NCBI GenBank assembly: GCA_039621445.1
Contig: CP154956.1
Location: forward strand, 32,771,437-32,835,436
Source: Euglena gracilis
Lineage: Eukaryota; Euglenida; Euglenophyceae; Euglenales
Reading direction: 5' to 3'
DNA: 64,000 bases
Part shown: positions 1 to 12,712 of the stretch, piece by piece
How the letters are laid out: the number at the start of each line of letters is the position of its first letter
Position numbering within the stretch: position 1 is the first letter of the stretch
Position numbers and translations under genes: made by a program
Notes under the pieces: model-generated
What the model saw: only the letters and a program-made list of their open reading frames with translations
Told to the model about the DNA's origin: nothing
Databases searched by the model: none

Positions 1-723
1 TGGGCCGGTGTCCCAACAGTTGTCAGTCAGTCAGCCTCGATGGCGGTGTGCAGCAAGGAGTTGACGCGTTGGGTGTGTTGGCGCCTCGCTGCCCTCCCCC
101 GGCCTCAGGGGAGTGGAGCCCACCCCGCTGCCCACCCTGGCTGTCCCGGAGCTGGCCCCCAGGGCAGAAACGACGGAAGTGTGCCCGCGTTGGCTGTGCC
201 TGTGTTGCTGGGGCACTTAGCAAAGGTGGTGGCCATCAATGTGCCGCACGTATGGGGTGGACAAAAATTACGTGAGACAACTTTTGGTAAAATGTCCAAA
301 TTTTACCCAAATTTTTTTACTGTAATTTTTGACCGGTGTCAGTTTCCCACAGCCTCTTGCATGAAGCTTCCGCCCAAAATCACAAAAATGGCTGGAGAAA
401 GTGGTTGAAAATGGCCTGAAAATAGCAAAAAATTCCTAAACATTGGCAAATACTGACTCTTTATGGCATTGTTGAGGCAAGGAAACCTGTTTTTTTCCCT
501 TCAGTTTCTTCATTGAAATGCAAGGGCATTAGGCTTGAAACTTGGCAAAAGTGCAAAAACACGAAGGAATACGAATTGTACTTTTTTAATTGTATTTTTT
601 GTTGACTGTATTTTTGTCCACCCTGTAAACACTTTGTTCCATGTGCCCCCCGCCCTATTGACCGGAGTGCCTGTGGCCACGTGCACGCACACACCCCGCC
701 AACTCCCCCCCTCTTTGCCCCAG
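1..723. other. Window start, no firm gene
   Basis: GC-rich to about 260, then AT-rich. A reading frame starting near 40 on the + strand could hold upstream exons of the gene that begins at 724, but its codon bias is weak and I could not fix splice sites. The polypyrimidine stretch before 724 ends in CCCCAG, a good acceptor. Confidence 0.4.
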
Positions 724-3647
724 GCTCACAGCCTGGCCGGGGCCCCCATCCTCCCCCCCACCGATCCGCCACCCGCCTCCCCGGCGTACAGCCTCGCCCT
801 CCACTTCGACCTCCAGAGCCCGACCCGGCCGCCCCCCTACCACGCCATGCGGACCCAACCTGGGGTTGCGCTGGAGGTCGGGTGGGGGGCGCATGGCCTC
901 CCATATGGCCTACAGGGAGCCCATGTGTTGGGGGGGGGCTAGCAACACCAGTCCAGCTGGTGTTTTTCCCTTCCAAAAAAACAATATATATTTATTATGT
1001 ATTTATTTATTTAATATACATGTTTATTTAACAATACACACACACAAACACAAACACACACATATTTGAAGTCTACTCATATCAACAGAAGTTGTGCAGC
1101 TGCCCCGATGGAGATTCCCGGGTTGAGTAGCTTTCCAGTCCTCTCCCAGCAGCCCCTTGAGGGGGCTGCAGCGGCCTCAGCCCCCACCACGTGGCGTACC
1201 ACTCCCCCCCGGCCTCCCTGGGCATCGAACACCTCCCGCTGGAGCGGAACTCCGGCCGACCCCCGTCCACCAACGGTGTGCCGGGCCCCGCCTCCCCTTC
1301 CCAGGCCCCGGCGGTGGGCGGCTTGGGCGTCCCACGACCCACCGTCACCCCGTGGACTTGGAGGACAAAGGGCGGGCCCTGCAAGTGCGACGCTGCTGAC
1401 GGGGAGGCGCGCACCCCTCCTCGCAGTACCGTCGGAGCAACTCACCCCTGGGTTGGCTCCGCCCAGACCGGCCAACACGGGACGACGGCCGGCGCAACGA
1501 GACCCGCTGGCACAGATACCGAACCCCCCCCCCCCCATCGACCTGAGTGCCCCTGACCCCGACCCAGGGTTCGACATCAGGAGGGCGTACATGGTTTAGG
1601 TGGGGGGATGTCCCCCCCCCCCTCCTGGCTCGCAGGGGGGTCCGGACCGACCCGGGGGGGGTACCCGGGACCCCCCAAAAAGGTCAATTTTTTCCTCCGG
1701 CGCAAAGCACCGGAATTTTTGGTAATTTTCTGCCATTGACTTGATGAAAAAAGCACTATGTGATGCTTGCGCTTTGATTTCGCTGGATGTCAAATTTTTG
1801 GCCCGGCGCTTTGCGCCGGGCCGAAAATCGGTCACCCGGACCGCGCCACTGTTTACCTACCCCCCCCCCCCCGGGAAACTGTCATGCCCGGGAAACTGTC
1901 CGGGTAAGTTGTCAGGGTCCCTGATACCGGCCAACCTGTCAGGGTCATTTTTCATTGATTTTCCCTTGAAATGATCTACTCGGGAACCTGTCAGGGTCCC
2001 GCCCGGGAAACTGTCAGGGTCCCTGGTACCAGCCAACCTGTCTCCCGGGGGGGGGGTAGGTGTCCTTTTTTCGAACCCTGCCCCGACCCCCGATCCCCTG
2101 CCTCTCTCAGGGTTCTGAGCAACGGTCGGCGAGCACCACAGCGCGGGACCTCTCCTCAGCCTGGCCCCTCCGGGGAATGTGAATACGACTGACCAGCCAC
2201 CCATCCGGGGCACCGCAGGGGGCGTTGTGCACCGTGGGCAGATCACCCGGATTGGTCTGAACCTGAACTTGGGAGGGGGTTGGTGGGTCCCCGGGACGCT
2301 TCGGCATTTGTGTGTGTTTGGCCGATATCGAACAGCAGCCGAACCGCTGTCGCTGGCACAGGTTGCATTTTTGCAACGAGCTACAGGCTCTACTCTTCCC
2401 CTGAAGTACCCCCCAGCATTCTGGCACTCTGATGAAATGCCGAACGACACCCCGAGTTAAGGAATGCTGTGATGGATTGAATGCAGCACCTAAGTGAGAG
2501 AGCTGCACAAGAGAGGAGCACCCACGTCCCAGGATGTTGACCAGACATAGAAATACTTCTAAATGGATGTCCTTACTGAAAATTGACTTTCCTTCCCCCC
2601 ACCTCCTGTCCTTCCACCCCAGCGTTGCTGCGTACCCCGAACCCTCTGCTTTGTATACCACAGCGATCGTGTCCCGACCCTCCAACGCACTCCTTCCCTT
2701 AGCTGACCCCCCCTTGCCCAGCATGGCGCCAACCCGTCGTTTGCCACTGCCGTGCCTCCCCTCCCCATCCCTCTCATCTGCAGTGTGCAGCTGTGCTCCA
2801 TGCTGTTACCCTGCGACACTTCCCAAGCCCTTGCAGTGTCCGCTCTTTCCACCACAGCTGTCATCTTGAGTCTCTAATTGTGGGTTCAAAATTTGTTAAA
2901 TCCATATCTGTGCCCACGTCCAAAAAAGCCAAGAAAATGGCTGGGTTGAGCAGTCTCACCCCCTATGCACAAGGACTAATTTATTAGTGGCGCATATCGT
3001 GTTTTATTTGCTCAAAATATCGCCGAACACCCAGCAAACAGCTTTGAAGAGAGAGAAAGAGAGAGAGCCAGAGAGAGAGAGAGAGAAAATTTTGAAGAAC
3101 GCCACTGTCGGGGGGAGTCGGTGCCCCCAGCCAACCAAAGGAGCACCAGGGGAGAGAATGGGGCAAACCGGGCAGGCCCCCCTCCGATCCCCGCACACCC
3201 CAACCAATGGGATGTGCTCCAAAGCCGCCGCAGCCGAAGGCAGCAGCAGCAGCAACCCAGCCCCAGCGGGAGGGGGGAGGGTTCAACAACCACCGGAGGA
3301 GCCTCCCACCCCCCAAGGGACCGGCAAAGCCGCAAACCCGACAAAACGACCCAAACCAACTCCCGCAGGCAGCAGCAGGAGCAGCAGCAGCAACAGCGAC
3401 AGCAGCAGCAGCAGCGACAGCAGCGCCAGCAGCAGCGGCAGCTTTCCTTCCAGGAGGACACCGGGGGCCGTGGTGGTGGGCCAGTGATGACGCAGCGTAG
3501 TGAGCCGGCACCCCCGGTTTCGCTGTGTCGGAGGCCAGGCGGGGGACGCCCTGCCGTCACCACCCAGAGCACCTCCTGGAATGAAAACAAAGCAGCCTCC
3601 TCCACCTCCGACACACCCGCACCACACACTTCCCATCCACACCAATC

Positions 3648-3703
<56 letters not shown>

Positions 3704-6700
3704 GCTTCCTTGGACGGTCCCCCCCACCTCTGAGGGAGGGTGAAGCAGAGCTTGTTTTTAACGGTCTGCACCACACAGGCAAGAGTGATCGGAGAGTTGT
3801 TGGGGTTAGCAGGGTGGTCTCCCTGAGGATGCCCCACTTGCCAGCCTGGGTCAACACACATCCCCACAGGCACACTCTCGGTTCGGAAGGAGTCCCCCCC
3901 CCCCCCGAAGGAGTTCCGCAGCCACGCTTCAAAAAGGTGGTATGGACTGCTTGAATCATGGGTACGTCAGCGTTAAGGATCTCCCGCAGCCTCCAAACGG
4001 CTGCAGGAGCTCGTTGTTCCTCGGATCGTGCTCTGCCTCGGATATATCTATCTCCCCACGAGCCAAGCAACTGAGCATCATGAATGGCGAGCAGCGCTTT
4101 CCTTGCCCCCCCCCCCCCCGGTCTCACTGCAGCCATTGACCGGAACAGGTTCCAAGAACCCACCTTCCCTCCTGTTGTTGCTTTTTGTGATTACTCTTCT
4201 GCAAACACTTGTACCATTGTGCCAGGTACGCCTGTGCCATTTGTATGTTTCATTATTTTCATGTCTCGAAACTTGTTTTTGGCCAGACATGCTCAACATC
4301 AAATGGGGCATTTGGGGTATATCCCATCGACCAGTGGCATTTCAGGCCCATTGCCATTCTAACCCCCCGTGAGAAACTGTCCTCTTGAGGACCTGTCACT
4401 CTCCTGCATGGAGGGCTCTGTCAGGGTCCTCGGAACTATCCGATCTGTGTCCTGCGCCAGGCTGGGTGGGTTGAGGGACCTCCTCCTTAAACCAGACTTC
4501 CTTAAAAAGAAGTCTGGTGGGAAGTTGTCAGGGTCTTCATACTCGACCTGTCAGGTGACCGTTTCCGGGGTGTGGGGTAGAAAGGTTCGAGACCGCCGTG
4601 CCGGAGATGCCAGAGAAAATTGGAGGGGAGTCTTTCCCCCTGTCGGATCCCGCAACGGCAGCCGCCCCTTCCCTCCCCCCTCCCCCTCCCCCCGGTCACC
4701 GGTCCACCAAAGCCACGGAAAGGGCTGCGCCGGGGTGGCCCTGCCCCTCCGCCCGAGTCCCGCCCTTTCCCCGCCGCCCTGCCCCCGGCCACCGCCCCAA
4801 TGTCCACCCCTCCCGGCCCGGGCAGCCCCTCATGGGCCGCCCCTCCCCTTGTGCTGTGTCGAGAATCAGACTTCTGGCGGACTCCACGTGGATGCCAGAA
4901 GGGAGTGGCAGAAGGGAACCGATGACGCGTGCCACGTTCCCCACTGGTGGGTGCACCTCTAGGGTCGACTGGCAGACACCCAGAGAAATATTCTGGACCA
5001 CTTGCTCCTGCCCCGGTTTCATTTTCTCATTTGGTGCTCTCTTTTTTATTCGCAAAATGTTTCAGAGAATGGGATCGAACAGCGCTGATACAGCGTTTCC
5101 CTTCCCAGACGGGGTGACAAAGGCCACCATTTTCTCCACAGTTGACCCATTTGATCTGCCACGTTTTCCATCCGCACCCGCCTTTACGGCACATGGGTGG
5201 GCGGGTGAGCTTCCTCCAGCGGTTCTGGGCGAGGGGCAGCCTGACTCGGGGTCGCCTCCCAACCCCTCCTTCCTCTTATGTCCTCCCGGACCCACCCCCT
5301 CTCTGTCCAGTCCCCCCCCCCCCCACGGAACCGGCGACTTTGACCCGCACCTGCCGGTCCCCCGGTCCCTGATGGGCGGGCACCGGCCCAGCCTCTGCGG
5401 CCGGGGCCAGGGACGTGGCTAGCCTCCCTCCCCCTGGGCGCGCTGTGCACTGGCGCTGCGTTGACGCTGAGTCTCTGTGGTTGGTATGGGGTCTTCCTCC
5501 CCTCTTCGCCCAGCTGTGCTATAGTCCCGACGGTGGGACACACCTCCCGACTATCACACAACCAGCAATGGACTCGCTGTCTCCTCCCTTTCGCGTTGTC
5601 CCCTCTTGCATCCGCTCCTTTGCTTCGCCGTCGCTTGTGCCGCACCCTTCCATGCTCCTCCAACGGGTCCAGAGCCAAGCAACAATATTTTCCAAGTCGC
5701 AGCATCCAGCTGATTTGCGGACCCCCTCTCCCAAGGATGGGGCACTGAAAATAAAGTTGAGGAGGGAGTTTTGCTGGAGTGCTTTACCTGAAAAATTTGC
5801 CGAAAAATCCCAATCCAGCAATATTTGGATTTTTTATATCATTTTGGGCATTTCGGGATCCAGGGGTCCAGTCTGGCACTCGGGGGGGGGGGGGCTGTTA
5901 AGGAAGGCTGGGGGGAGGGTTCCTGTGGGTGGTGGGTGGGGGAGGGTCTTGCACCCCACCTGGCTTTCCCATATTTCAGGGGGCGCTGATCTTCAGAGCA
6001 AAGTTTTCCTTGTGCGGTGCCATAGTGGGTGGGGGGTCCAACCCCCCCCCCCTCCCACCACCGGTTGAACCCTTCTTCGCCTTCCACCCCCACCCAATTG
6101 CACCATGGGCAAGGAAGAAATTCCTTCGATGCCGAATATACCGAAGGATATGTTTCACTGAAAAATCGGCAACCCCGGCAATACAGGAAGGGAGGGCCAG
6201 TACCCCCTCAAAGGATGGAGGTGGGGTGGTCGACCACCTCCACCACCATATAGGGGTACCGGGTCTCCCGTTCAGCCCTGGGGGGGTGTCCAGCCCTCTG
6301 CCGGGCTGGTCCTGACTGTGTTCGTCAGGGTCTTTGACCTTCTTGCACGTCCATGCCCATATGGGCCCATCACACAGCATTAAGCCTCCTTCAATGTTCA
6401 AGCTGAAATGGCAAAGCTGTGGAGCTTGGCCAAGAGGGAAGTCGCCATCATTTCAGAAGGCAAGGGCTGACCTTTTCATTTGGCACGTGCGCATTTCCAT
6501 TGCCCCACCCACGCCTCCTCCTCCCCTGGCCCTGTGCTAAACCCTCCCCCCAAATAATACCCCCCCAAATAATACCCCCCCCCCCTCGGACTCCGACTTC
6601 GGTGACGGAGTTAATACCCCCCCCCCCCAATTTCGGGCCGACGACCTGGATTTTGGCCTGAAAATATGGGTAAAAAACGATCTCTGACAACAAATTACAA

Positions 6701-9700
6701 GTAAAAATCGATTTTTTCTGGATCATCTGGCCTCCAAAAATGCGAAACTTCATGAGAAAGTACAAAAAAAAATGACTCCGAGGGGGGGTTTTGGGTGCTA
6801 TTTTGGGTCTTGCGGGACTTCGAAAAATTTCGAAAATTTTTGGGTGCTATTACCCCCCCCCCCAAATAATACCTCCCCCCCCCTCGGGCCGGGACTTCGG
6901 GCGAAACAATAATACCTCCCCCCCCCTTGTCCAACGACTGGGCTTGTCTAACGACCACCCCCCCGGTCAGAGACGATCTTTTTGTATACGATGTTGGTTC
7001 GGCCAAAATTGCTAAAAGTTGGCTAAAAACAGTCAAAAATAGCCCAAAATGGTCTAAAATGGCCAAAGGAGGGCCAAAAGTGCCCCAAAAGTTGCCAAAA
7101 ATAGCAAAAATAATGCAAAAATGGCCAAAAGTAACCATAAACAGCCTAAAGTGGCCGAAAATGGGCAAAGGGCCAAAGTGTGGCCAACAGTTGCCAAAAG
7201 TGGCCAAAAGCGACCAAACATGGCGAAAAGCGGTCAAAAATGCCTAAAAATTCCCAAAAGTGCCCCAAAAATGGCCAAAAAATGGCCAAAAGTGGCCAAA
7301 CGTAGTCAAGAAATAGCATTAATGGCCAAAAACAGCCCAAAAACGCCATATACCCCCATCTATGGTAAATTTTCCTCCGACTTGGGGTCCACCCCGCTTG
7401 TCTAACGACCACCCCCCCTGGTCGGAGACGAACATTGGCCATTTTAGCGACCGCCCCCCCAGTCAGAGACGAACATTAGTGGTCGTTGGACAAGGGGGGG
7501 GGGGAGGTACCCCGGAGGGTATTGTTTGGGGGGGTTTACCCCGAGACACAGCCAGCCCCGTTCCGTGTTCCTGCTGCAGTCCTCCTCTTCGGGCGCTGCG
7601 GGCCCTGCCTCGGCCATCCCCACCCTGATGGAGGACGACCCGTTCCAGTCCAGTGACGAGTCCGAGGCGGGGGCGCCGCAGCCCGCCCCGAACGCCGCCC
7701 CGGAGGAGGAGGAGGGCAAGGGACCGCGGGGTGAGGAGCCGCCGGGGGAGGAGGCGGCGCCGGCGGAGGAGGAGGAGGACGATGGACCGCCGGAGAAGCG
7801 CCACAGGCATGCCTTGCAATTCGTTGTGATTGTGCCTGAGTTTCTGAGCGGGGTGTCAAGCGTGCGTGCATGCAGGTGTGTGTGTCTGCGTGTGTGCGTG
7901 TGCACACATGCATCTGTCTGTGTGCGTGCGTGACTCCAACTGAGCACTTGTTCTTGGATACTTGTGCAGTTGAGGAATTTGGCAAGTCAATGCATTGATG
8001 TGGAGGGGGGAGGGAGGGGCTGGGGAAAGTCAGAGGGACAAAGCTGGCGAGACCACCCACAGCGCAAGCACACCACCACAGCACACGGTCCCTCCTCATC
8101 GAACCAGGTTGCGCACCATCCCTGACACCGACTGCCCTATTCCCAACCCTACCGCATGTCGAGCTCGCCCGCCACGAGCCGCTGCCATCCCTGTGTGCCG
8201 TGCGCAGGGCAGAGCCGGAGGACGGGCCGGAGGCCGACGCGGCGGAGGGCGACCTTGCGGAGCCGGCGGGCCCGCCGCCCCCGCCCACGCTGCTGTTCAC
8301 GCTGCCGGTGGTGCCGCCGCAGCGGTACAGCCTGCCCACCGAGCTGGTGCAGGACACGCAGGTGCCCCCCCCCCCCGGTAGCCCCTCCTGGGCCGGGTCT
8401 CTGTCCCTGCACCCCTGCCATGAAGTGCGGTTGCGAGGACTATTTTTGCGCTTCATAAAACTACCCGTGCTCAAAAACCCCACCTCTCACCCAATTTCGG
8501 GTGGCCAATTTTTGAACCTGGAGGGGGGAAGGGTTTTTTTCACCGAAACTCCTGTCAGAGGGAGAAATTTGGGTCATTTCGGATCAGATCCTCCACCCAA
8601 TCCATCCAACCATCCAACCCCCTCTGCTTGCCTACTGCTCCCCCCCCTCCAGCCAAGCAAACCATATCCCACCGCCCTCCAGGGTTGGTTGGGGGAGAGC
8701 AGGGTGAAGACAAGAAAACAGGTTCAAAATCACCGAAAACACGGGAAACATGGAAAGTGATGAAATGGAATCGGTTTAGGTCCCAAAAGCCAACTGGGCC
8801 ACAAAACACGAAAAATGCGGGGGGAAAAGGTCCCAGAAGGACAGATAAAGCATTTTCATGGTTGATTTTTTGACTTCGAGGTTCTGGCCCAAATGATCCC
8901 CCCCCCCAAAAACCACCGCCCTCATAATAATGAATCCCCACCTGTGAGTCCCTGGTAAACAAAAGTGAGAACAGACAGGAAACGTTTGTGACTGCAACCC
9001 CGAAAACACTCTTTTGATATATATTTGGGACGTCGAAAGCGCCATTCACATGCACCACCATTACCAAACCCCCTAAAAATCCTCCTCCAAATGACCCCGG
9101 GGCGCAGCACAGTTTGGGGTATGGTCCACCTGTTCGCCTGTTGGAGTTGCTACTGTCCTTCTGACGTTCGTGAGCGTCCGAAGCACTTTCCATTGTTTGG
9201 CTGCGGCGCCCCCTGCGGCCCCCTCCCCCCCGGTGGCACACAACAGCAAACAGCACACACTCCCTGCCAGTCCCCTCTCCCACTGCCGCCAGGGCAAGGT
9301 GCAGTTGCTGGAGACGTTGCATGCCAGCGACGACGATGGCCTGGACCACTGGGGCACCCTGTGCCCGCAGATCATGCGCGGCAGGCGTGACCCTGTTGTT
9401 GCCTCCCCCTTCAAAAACGGATGCGTGTGGACAATCCCCCCCTGGCGACTGGACTGAACTGAGACATATGCATCTCCCCCCTTTGAAACTCTTTTAATGA
9501 ACAACCCCCTCCCCCCAAGGAGGCCAACCACCAAACCAATCACATCATAGGTCAAGTCGGTCATGGTTACCGGGGGACTGGACCGACCTCTCCGTTTCAG
9601 GATTGTTTCTCACCTCGCGTCAGTTATTTGGTGTTTGTTTAGGCATGAAAATGAATGTTGGGCGTGTAGCACTTCTGGCCGCGGGTTTCACTTGTGTGCG

Positions 9701-9914
9701 TTCGCCTCCAACCTGAATATTCGTTGCAAAATAGTCACCCGTCTTGCCTTTCCATCTGTCTTTACCTTTCCTTCCATTTCCCCGCAGCGCCTGCGTTGCT
9801 GGGCCAAAGTGCGGGTACCTCCACATCAGCCGCGAAGGATGGCAGACAGTGTTGGCTCACCTCCCACAAACCTCGGTCGCGAGTAAAACAAGAGAATTAC
9901 GGACTCAAAATTAA
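724..9914 (+). CDS. Proline-rich acidic protein, unknown function, about 8 exons
   Basis: I do not recognise the family. Exons by codon bias and phase: about 724-876, 1182-1275, 1305-1396, 1427-1593, 7580-7806, 8208-8361, 9293-9384, 9788-9914 (stop TAA 9912-9914). The last four fit together exactly in phase. The protein has a Pro-rich N-terminal part with a PPPY motif, then a Glu/Asp/Pro-rich low-complexity segment (exon 7580-7806), a second acidic then Pro-rich segment (8208-8361), and a compact Cys/Trp-containing C-terminus with motifs LLETLHASDDDGLDHWG and CGYLHISREGWQ. Introns 7807-8207 and 9385-9787 are GC-AG; 8362-9292 is GT-AG. The join of 1593 to 7580 across a ~6 kb intron is in phase, but the alternative is a stop TAG at 1597. 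The first exon and start codon are not identified. It could be two genes. Confidence 0.6.
1857..2060. repeat. CTGTCAGGGTCCC repeat unit with poly-C/poly-G termini
   Basis: Begins CCTACCCCCCCC and ends GGGGGGGTAGG, an inverted terminal pair. The interior repeats GGGAAACTGTCAGGGTCCC-like motifs about four times. Relatives occur at 4360-4570, 10013-10115, 10738-10970 and 52925-53050. No clear target duplication was found. It behaves as a dispersed repeat family. Confidence 0.6.
3040..3700. repeat. GA and CAG low-complexity tracts
   Basis: Imperfect GA runs at 3048-3088 and a pure run at 3651-3700 flank a CAG/GCAGCA-rich block (3236-3440) that reads as polyglutamine in one frame. The skewed composition, open frames on both strands and neighbouring microsatellites argue for a simple repeat rather than an exon. 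Confidence 0.7.
3720..3870. repeat. Dispersed repeat, inverse copy near 63080-63210
   Basis: The segment containing AACGGTCTGCACCACACAGG and a GATGCCCCACTTGCCAGCCTG core reappears as its reverse complement at about 63100-63210. Both copies sit close to a GA or CT microsatellite, so the repeat probably includes or attracts the simple-sequence tract. Confidence 0.65.
4360..4660. repeat. CTGTCAGGGTCC cluster plus 80-bp dispersed segment
   Basis: 4360-4570 is a relative of the 1857-2060 repeat. It is followed by 4575-4660, which contains AAATTGGAGGGGAG and TCGGATCCCGCAACGGCAG. That second piece recurs in inverse orientation at 11040-11125 next to another copy of the same cluster (10738-10970), so the two parts probably move as one unit. 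Confidence 0.6.
6536..7541. mobile_element. AATAATACCCCC element, long copy
   Basis: Ends are inverted: TAAACCCTCCCCCCAAATAA on the left and ATTGTTTGGGGGGGTTTA on the right. The interior has a core with GGATCATCTGGCCTCCAAAAA that is shared with the copies at about 32660-32932 and 42951-43350. It also contains an inner pair TTGTCTAACGACCACC / GTGGTCGTTGGACAA (about 6928-7495), suggesting a nested insertion, and a TGGCCAAAA minisatellite (7006-7345). No coding capacity is seen. Confidence 0.65.
7006..7345. repeat. TGGCCAAAA minisatellite
   Basis: About 340 bp made of degenerate repeats of TGGCCAAAA spaced by 3-8 bases. It lies within the longer AATAATACCCCC element. The open + frame is a by-product of the repeat. 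Confidence 0.75.
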
Positions 9915-10119
9915 TGGCACTGGCTGATTGCTGATTTTTTTGTAGGCACATCTAGGTGCAATACGTCACACCAAAACTTATTTTCCCACAAAGTAGGGGT
10001 AGGTGCACTCGCATGCACCTACCCCCCCCCCCCGGGAAACTGTCATGCCCAAGGACCTGCGGGGTCCCGCCCAAGAAACTGCCAGGGTGTCCGGTACCAG
10101 GGGGGGGGGGGAATGCGTT

Positions 10120-10335
10120 GCGCATTTTTTGCGCATTTTTGTCAATTTTTCAAAAATGCGCATTTTTTGCGCATTTTCCCCCGTTTTTGCACATTTTCCA
10201 TTTTTGCGCATTTTTTTGCGCATTTTTTGCCCAGATTTGCCCATATTGCCATTTTTTGCACATTTTCCACCCAAATCACATGCTCACCGAATTTTGCCCA
10301 CGTTCAACTGACCCATTTCTGTAACCAACAAACCC
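10120..10335. repeat. GCGCATTTTT minisatellite
   Basis: Degenerate GCGCATTTTTT units. A second block of the same motif, on the same strand, lies at 10674-10740. The two blocks flank a unique stretch and are close to CTGTCAGGGTCC repeat units. Confidence 0.7.
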
Positions 10336-10737
10336 ATTTTTGCACTTTTTTTTCCACCCAAGGGACCCGCCTCAAGAGAAAACCCTTGGGTGATGAGGTG
10401 TGGGTACTCATCCAATGACGATGAGGACTCTAGGGGTTTCAGAGACCCCACATTGACACGTAACCAAGGCGGGAATCCCACTCCCCTGGTCACAAGTAAG
10501 GGGCAACCATGGCTGACATTGTTGGTTATGGTGAACGGAGAGTGACGCCTTGGTCATGCATTTTTTGGCCAAAATGCCTTCATTTCAGCTCTTTTTGGTG
10601 ATTTTGGTTTAATTTTGGGTTTACTGTTGGAAATTTTTCTAAGTCCTTTTTCCCTTAGGAATGTCACAAACTCAGCGCATTTTTTTGCGCATTTTTTTGC
10701 GCATTTTTGCGCATTTTTTCCGAGGGCCGTCCAGCGC

Positions 10738-11125
10738 ATTCCCCCCCCCCCTCCCTGCCGGTACTATCCAACCTGTTATCATAGGAAGTTGTCAGGGTCC
10801 CCTATATTGTCTTACCTGCCAAGGTCAAATCCATTGACTTCCCAACCTGGAAAGCTGCCACGCCATGATCCTGCTAGGCAAACTGGGCCTACCAGTTATG
10901 ACAGGAAGTTGTCAGGGTCCCCTGTATTTGCTGACTGTCAGGCGACAATTTCTGGCGGGCGGGGTAGGTGTCGGTGTTTCTTGGAAGCATTCCAAACACC
11001 TGTGGAGTTCGTCACGCCATTTAAGCGTGGTATGTTAGCCGCTGTCGTGGGATCCGGCAGGGGCGAAGGATCTCCCCTCCAATTTTCTGTGGCATTTCCA
11101 GAAAGTTTCGAACCCACCAAACCCC
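10738..11125. repeat. CTGTCAGGGTCC cluster and inverse 80-bp segment
   Basis: 10738-10970 has AGGAAGTTGTCAGGGTCCCC twice. 11040-11125 is the reverse complement of 4575-4660 at roughly 80-85 percent by eye. Confidence 0.6.
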
Positions 11126-11950
11126 CCCAACTTGGGAAACTGTCGCCAAGTGGGGGGCATTGCCGGCCAGATATTTGAGCAACAGCATCTGGGACAGTAT
11201 CTCCTCAGGGGGAAACTGCAACTGCCTTCACAAACAGACGACGATTTGCTCCCCCATCCCCAACGTTGATGAACAACGTTTATTTTGGCTCAGCCACGCT
11301 AGGACCAGCGCTGGCAACCGACAGAAGCAGTTGTGGCTGCCAACCCGCCGGCTGCCGAAGTCCCAAGGCTTACCCAGTGGGTGACCAGGCCAGTGGCCAC
11401 GCCTGAGAGGGAAGTTGCCATCTGGGAACTGGTGCCTGTGTTTGCTAACTTGTCAGGCGCCGACGTCGGAAGTGACACACCGCCAGTGACATCGTCCCCC
11501 CGGGGGGCAAGGTCGACCGCCCATGTGGCTTCCCTGGCTCCTGACATTGAAGAATCCCCCTGTCGCCCCCAACCCTCTCCTTGGGGGTTGGCTGCCGCTG
11601 TACTTTGATCTTTGAGGCCTCTGAGGCCCCCGCCCATCCGGCGGGACCTCAAAAGCAAAGGGCAGTTCCTCAAAGCGCTGGCCCCCTCTGGCGTCGCTGG
11701 CAGCGGAGTCCATGCCCAGGGCTGTCTGGGAACCCAGGAACCCCAAGTGGTGGTGGTAGTGCAGACCTCCACCTCCCAACCCATCCCATCGTGGCAGGCG
11801 AAAAGGCCCACTCCTGCGGGGTTGGCTTAATCAACTGCCCCCCCCCCCCCCCGAACCGGAATCCTGGAACCCCTAATGTGTCCTGGAACCCCTGGTGTGT
11901 CGTGGTCAGGGGGTCGGACCGACCCCCCCCCCCCACCTTCATCCTGGTGG

Positions 11951-12188
11951 GTAAACCCCCCCTCCCAAATAGCCCCCCCCAAATAACACCCCCCCCTGGT
12001 GTGTTATTTGGGCACCCGAACTGGGGCCCCGGGGGGGGGGGGTGTTATTTGGGGGGGTTTTTACATGGAAAACCAAAGGAAAACAGGGGTGTGTGTTATT
12101 TTGGCGCTCGAAATCGGCCCCCGAGGGGGGGTGTGTTATTTGGGGGGGGTGTTATTTGGGGGGGTGTTATTTGGGAGGGGGGTTTATA
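11951..12188. mobile_element. AAATAACACCCCC element
   Basis: Left end GTAAACCCCCCCTCCCAAAT, right end ATTTGGGAGGGGGGTTTAT; nearly perfect inverted ends. The interior has four short GTGTTATTTGGGG motifs. It belongs to the same broad family as 6536-7541 and 42951-43350. Confidence 0.65.
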
Positions 12189-12640
12189 AGAAACCCGTTT
12201 CTTGATTTTGGGTGTCGGCCGCTCGGCCCAAAGGGTTTCTTATATTTGGGGTTTCTTGTATTTGGGTGTCGAAGGCAGGCCCCAAGGGTTTGTCATAAAT
12301 GGAACTTATTCTTCCTTCGGTTCCTTCATGTGATTAATTACATGTGGCCGCCGTGTATAGGATTTTCTTCATATCTGGTGTTTCCATGAATTTTTGTGTT
12401 TATTTTTGAAAAAGTTGCACTGCTCCACCCAAAAGCACTTGCTTCTGACCTCTTGCTTTGCAAAGAGGTCTGGACTGGAAATGGATGAGGGGTTTCTTCT
12501 CTATGGATTAGCGCCCAACAGCCCAGGGGTTTCTTATGTTCGGGGGTTTCTTATATTTGGGTGTCGGCTGAAAATCGGCCAAAGGGTTGCTTGTATTTCG
12601 TAGGGGTTTCTTATAGCGAGGGGTTTCTTATATTCGGGGG
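12186..12640. repeat. GGGTTTCTTATA repeat
   Basis: Starts ATAAGAAACCCG and ends with several GGGGTTTCTTATA copies (at about 12240, 12255, 12530, 12545, 12608, 12622), so the ends are inverted relative to each other. It directly abuts the preceding element, as if one inserted into the edge of the other. Confidence 0.55.
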
Positions 12641-12712
12641 GGGGGGTTAATGAGGTCCACCTCCCAATTCATTGCGGTGGGGCCGACCCCCCCACCGGGT
12701 TCCCCCGCCCAG

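Larger units (their letters stand above)
1594..7579 (+). other. Large repeat-filled intron (about 6 kb)
   Basis: No convincing exon found. In order it holds a CTGTCAGGGTCCC repeat cluster (1857-2060), a Gln-codon-like CAG-rich tract and GA microsatellites (about 3040-3700), a dispersed repeat shared with the window end (3720-3870), a second CTGTCAGGGTCC cluster (4360-4570), an 80-bp repeat shared in inverse orientation with 11040-11125, and a ~1 kb AATAATACCCCC element (6536-7541). Moderately GC-rich frames around 4600-5420 run in several phases and were not accepted as exons. Confidence 0.5.
9915..12712. other. Intergenic repeat-rich region
   Basis: Between the stop of the first gene and the next clear exon. 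It holds two CTGTCAGGGTCC units (10013-10115, 10738-10970), a GCGCATTTTT minisatellite in two blocks, the inverse 80-bp segment, an AAATAACACCCCC element (11951-12188) and a GGGTTTCTTATA repeat (12186-12640). Frames around 11330-11820 are open in several phases; I could not decide whether any is an exon. Confidence 0.5.

Noticed and set aside
3012-4163. Long reverse-strand frame of 383 codons
   Set aside because: It is produced by GA and CAG simple repeats (Ser-Leu and Cys-rich runs); no codon bias and no motif outside the repeats.
5884-6320. Possible exon around the GGTCGACCACC stretch
   Set aside because: The same motif recurs in intronic repeats at 41460 and 60735, so it is a dispersed repeat.
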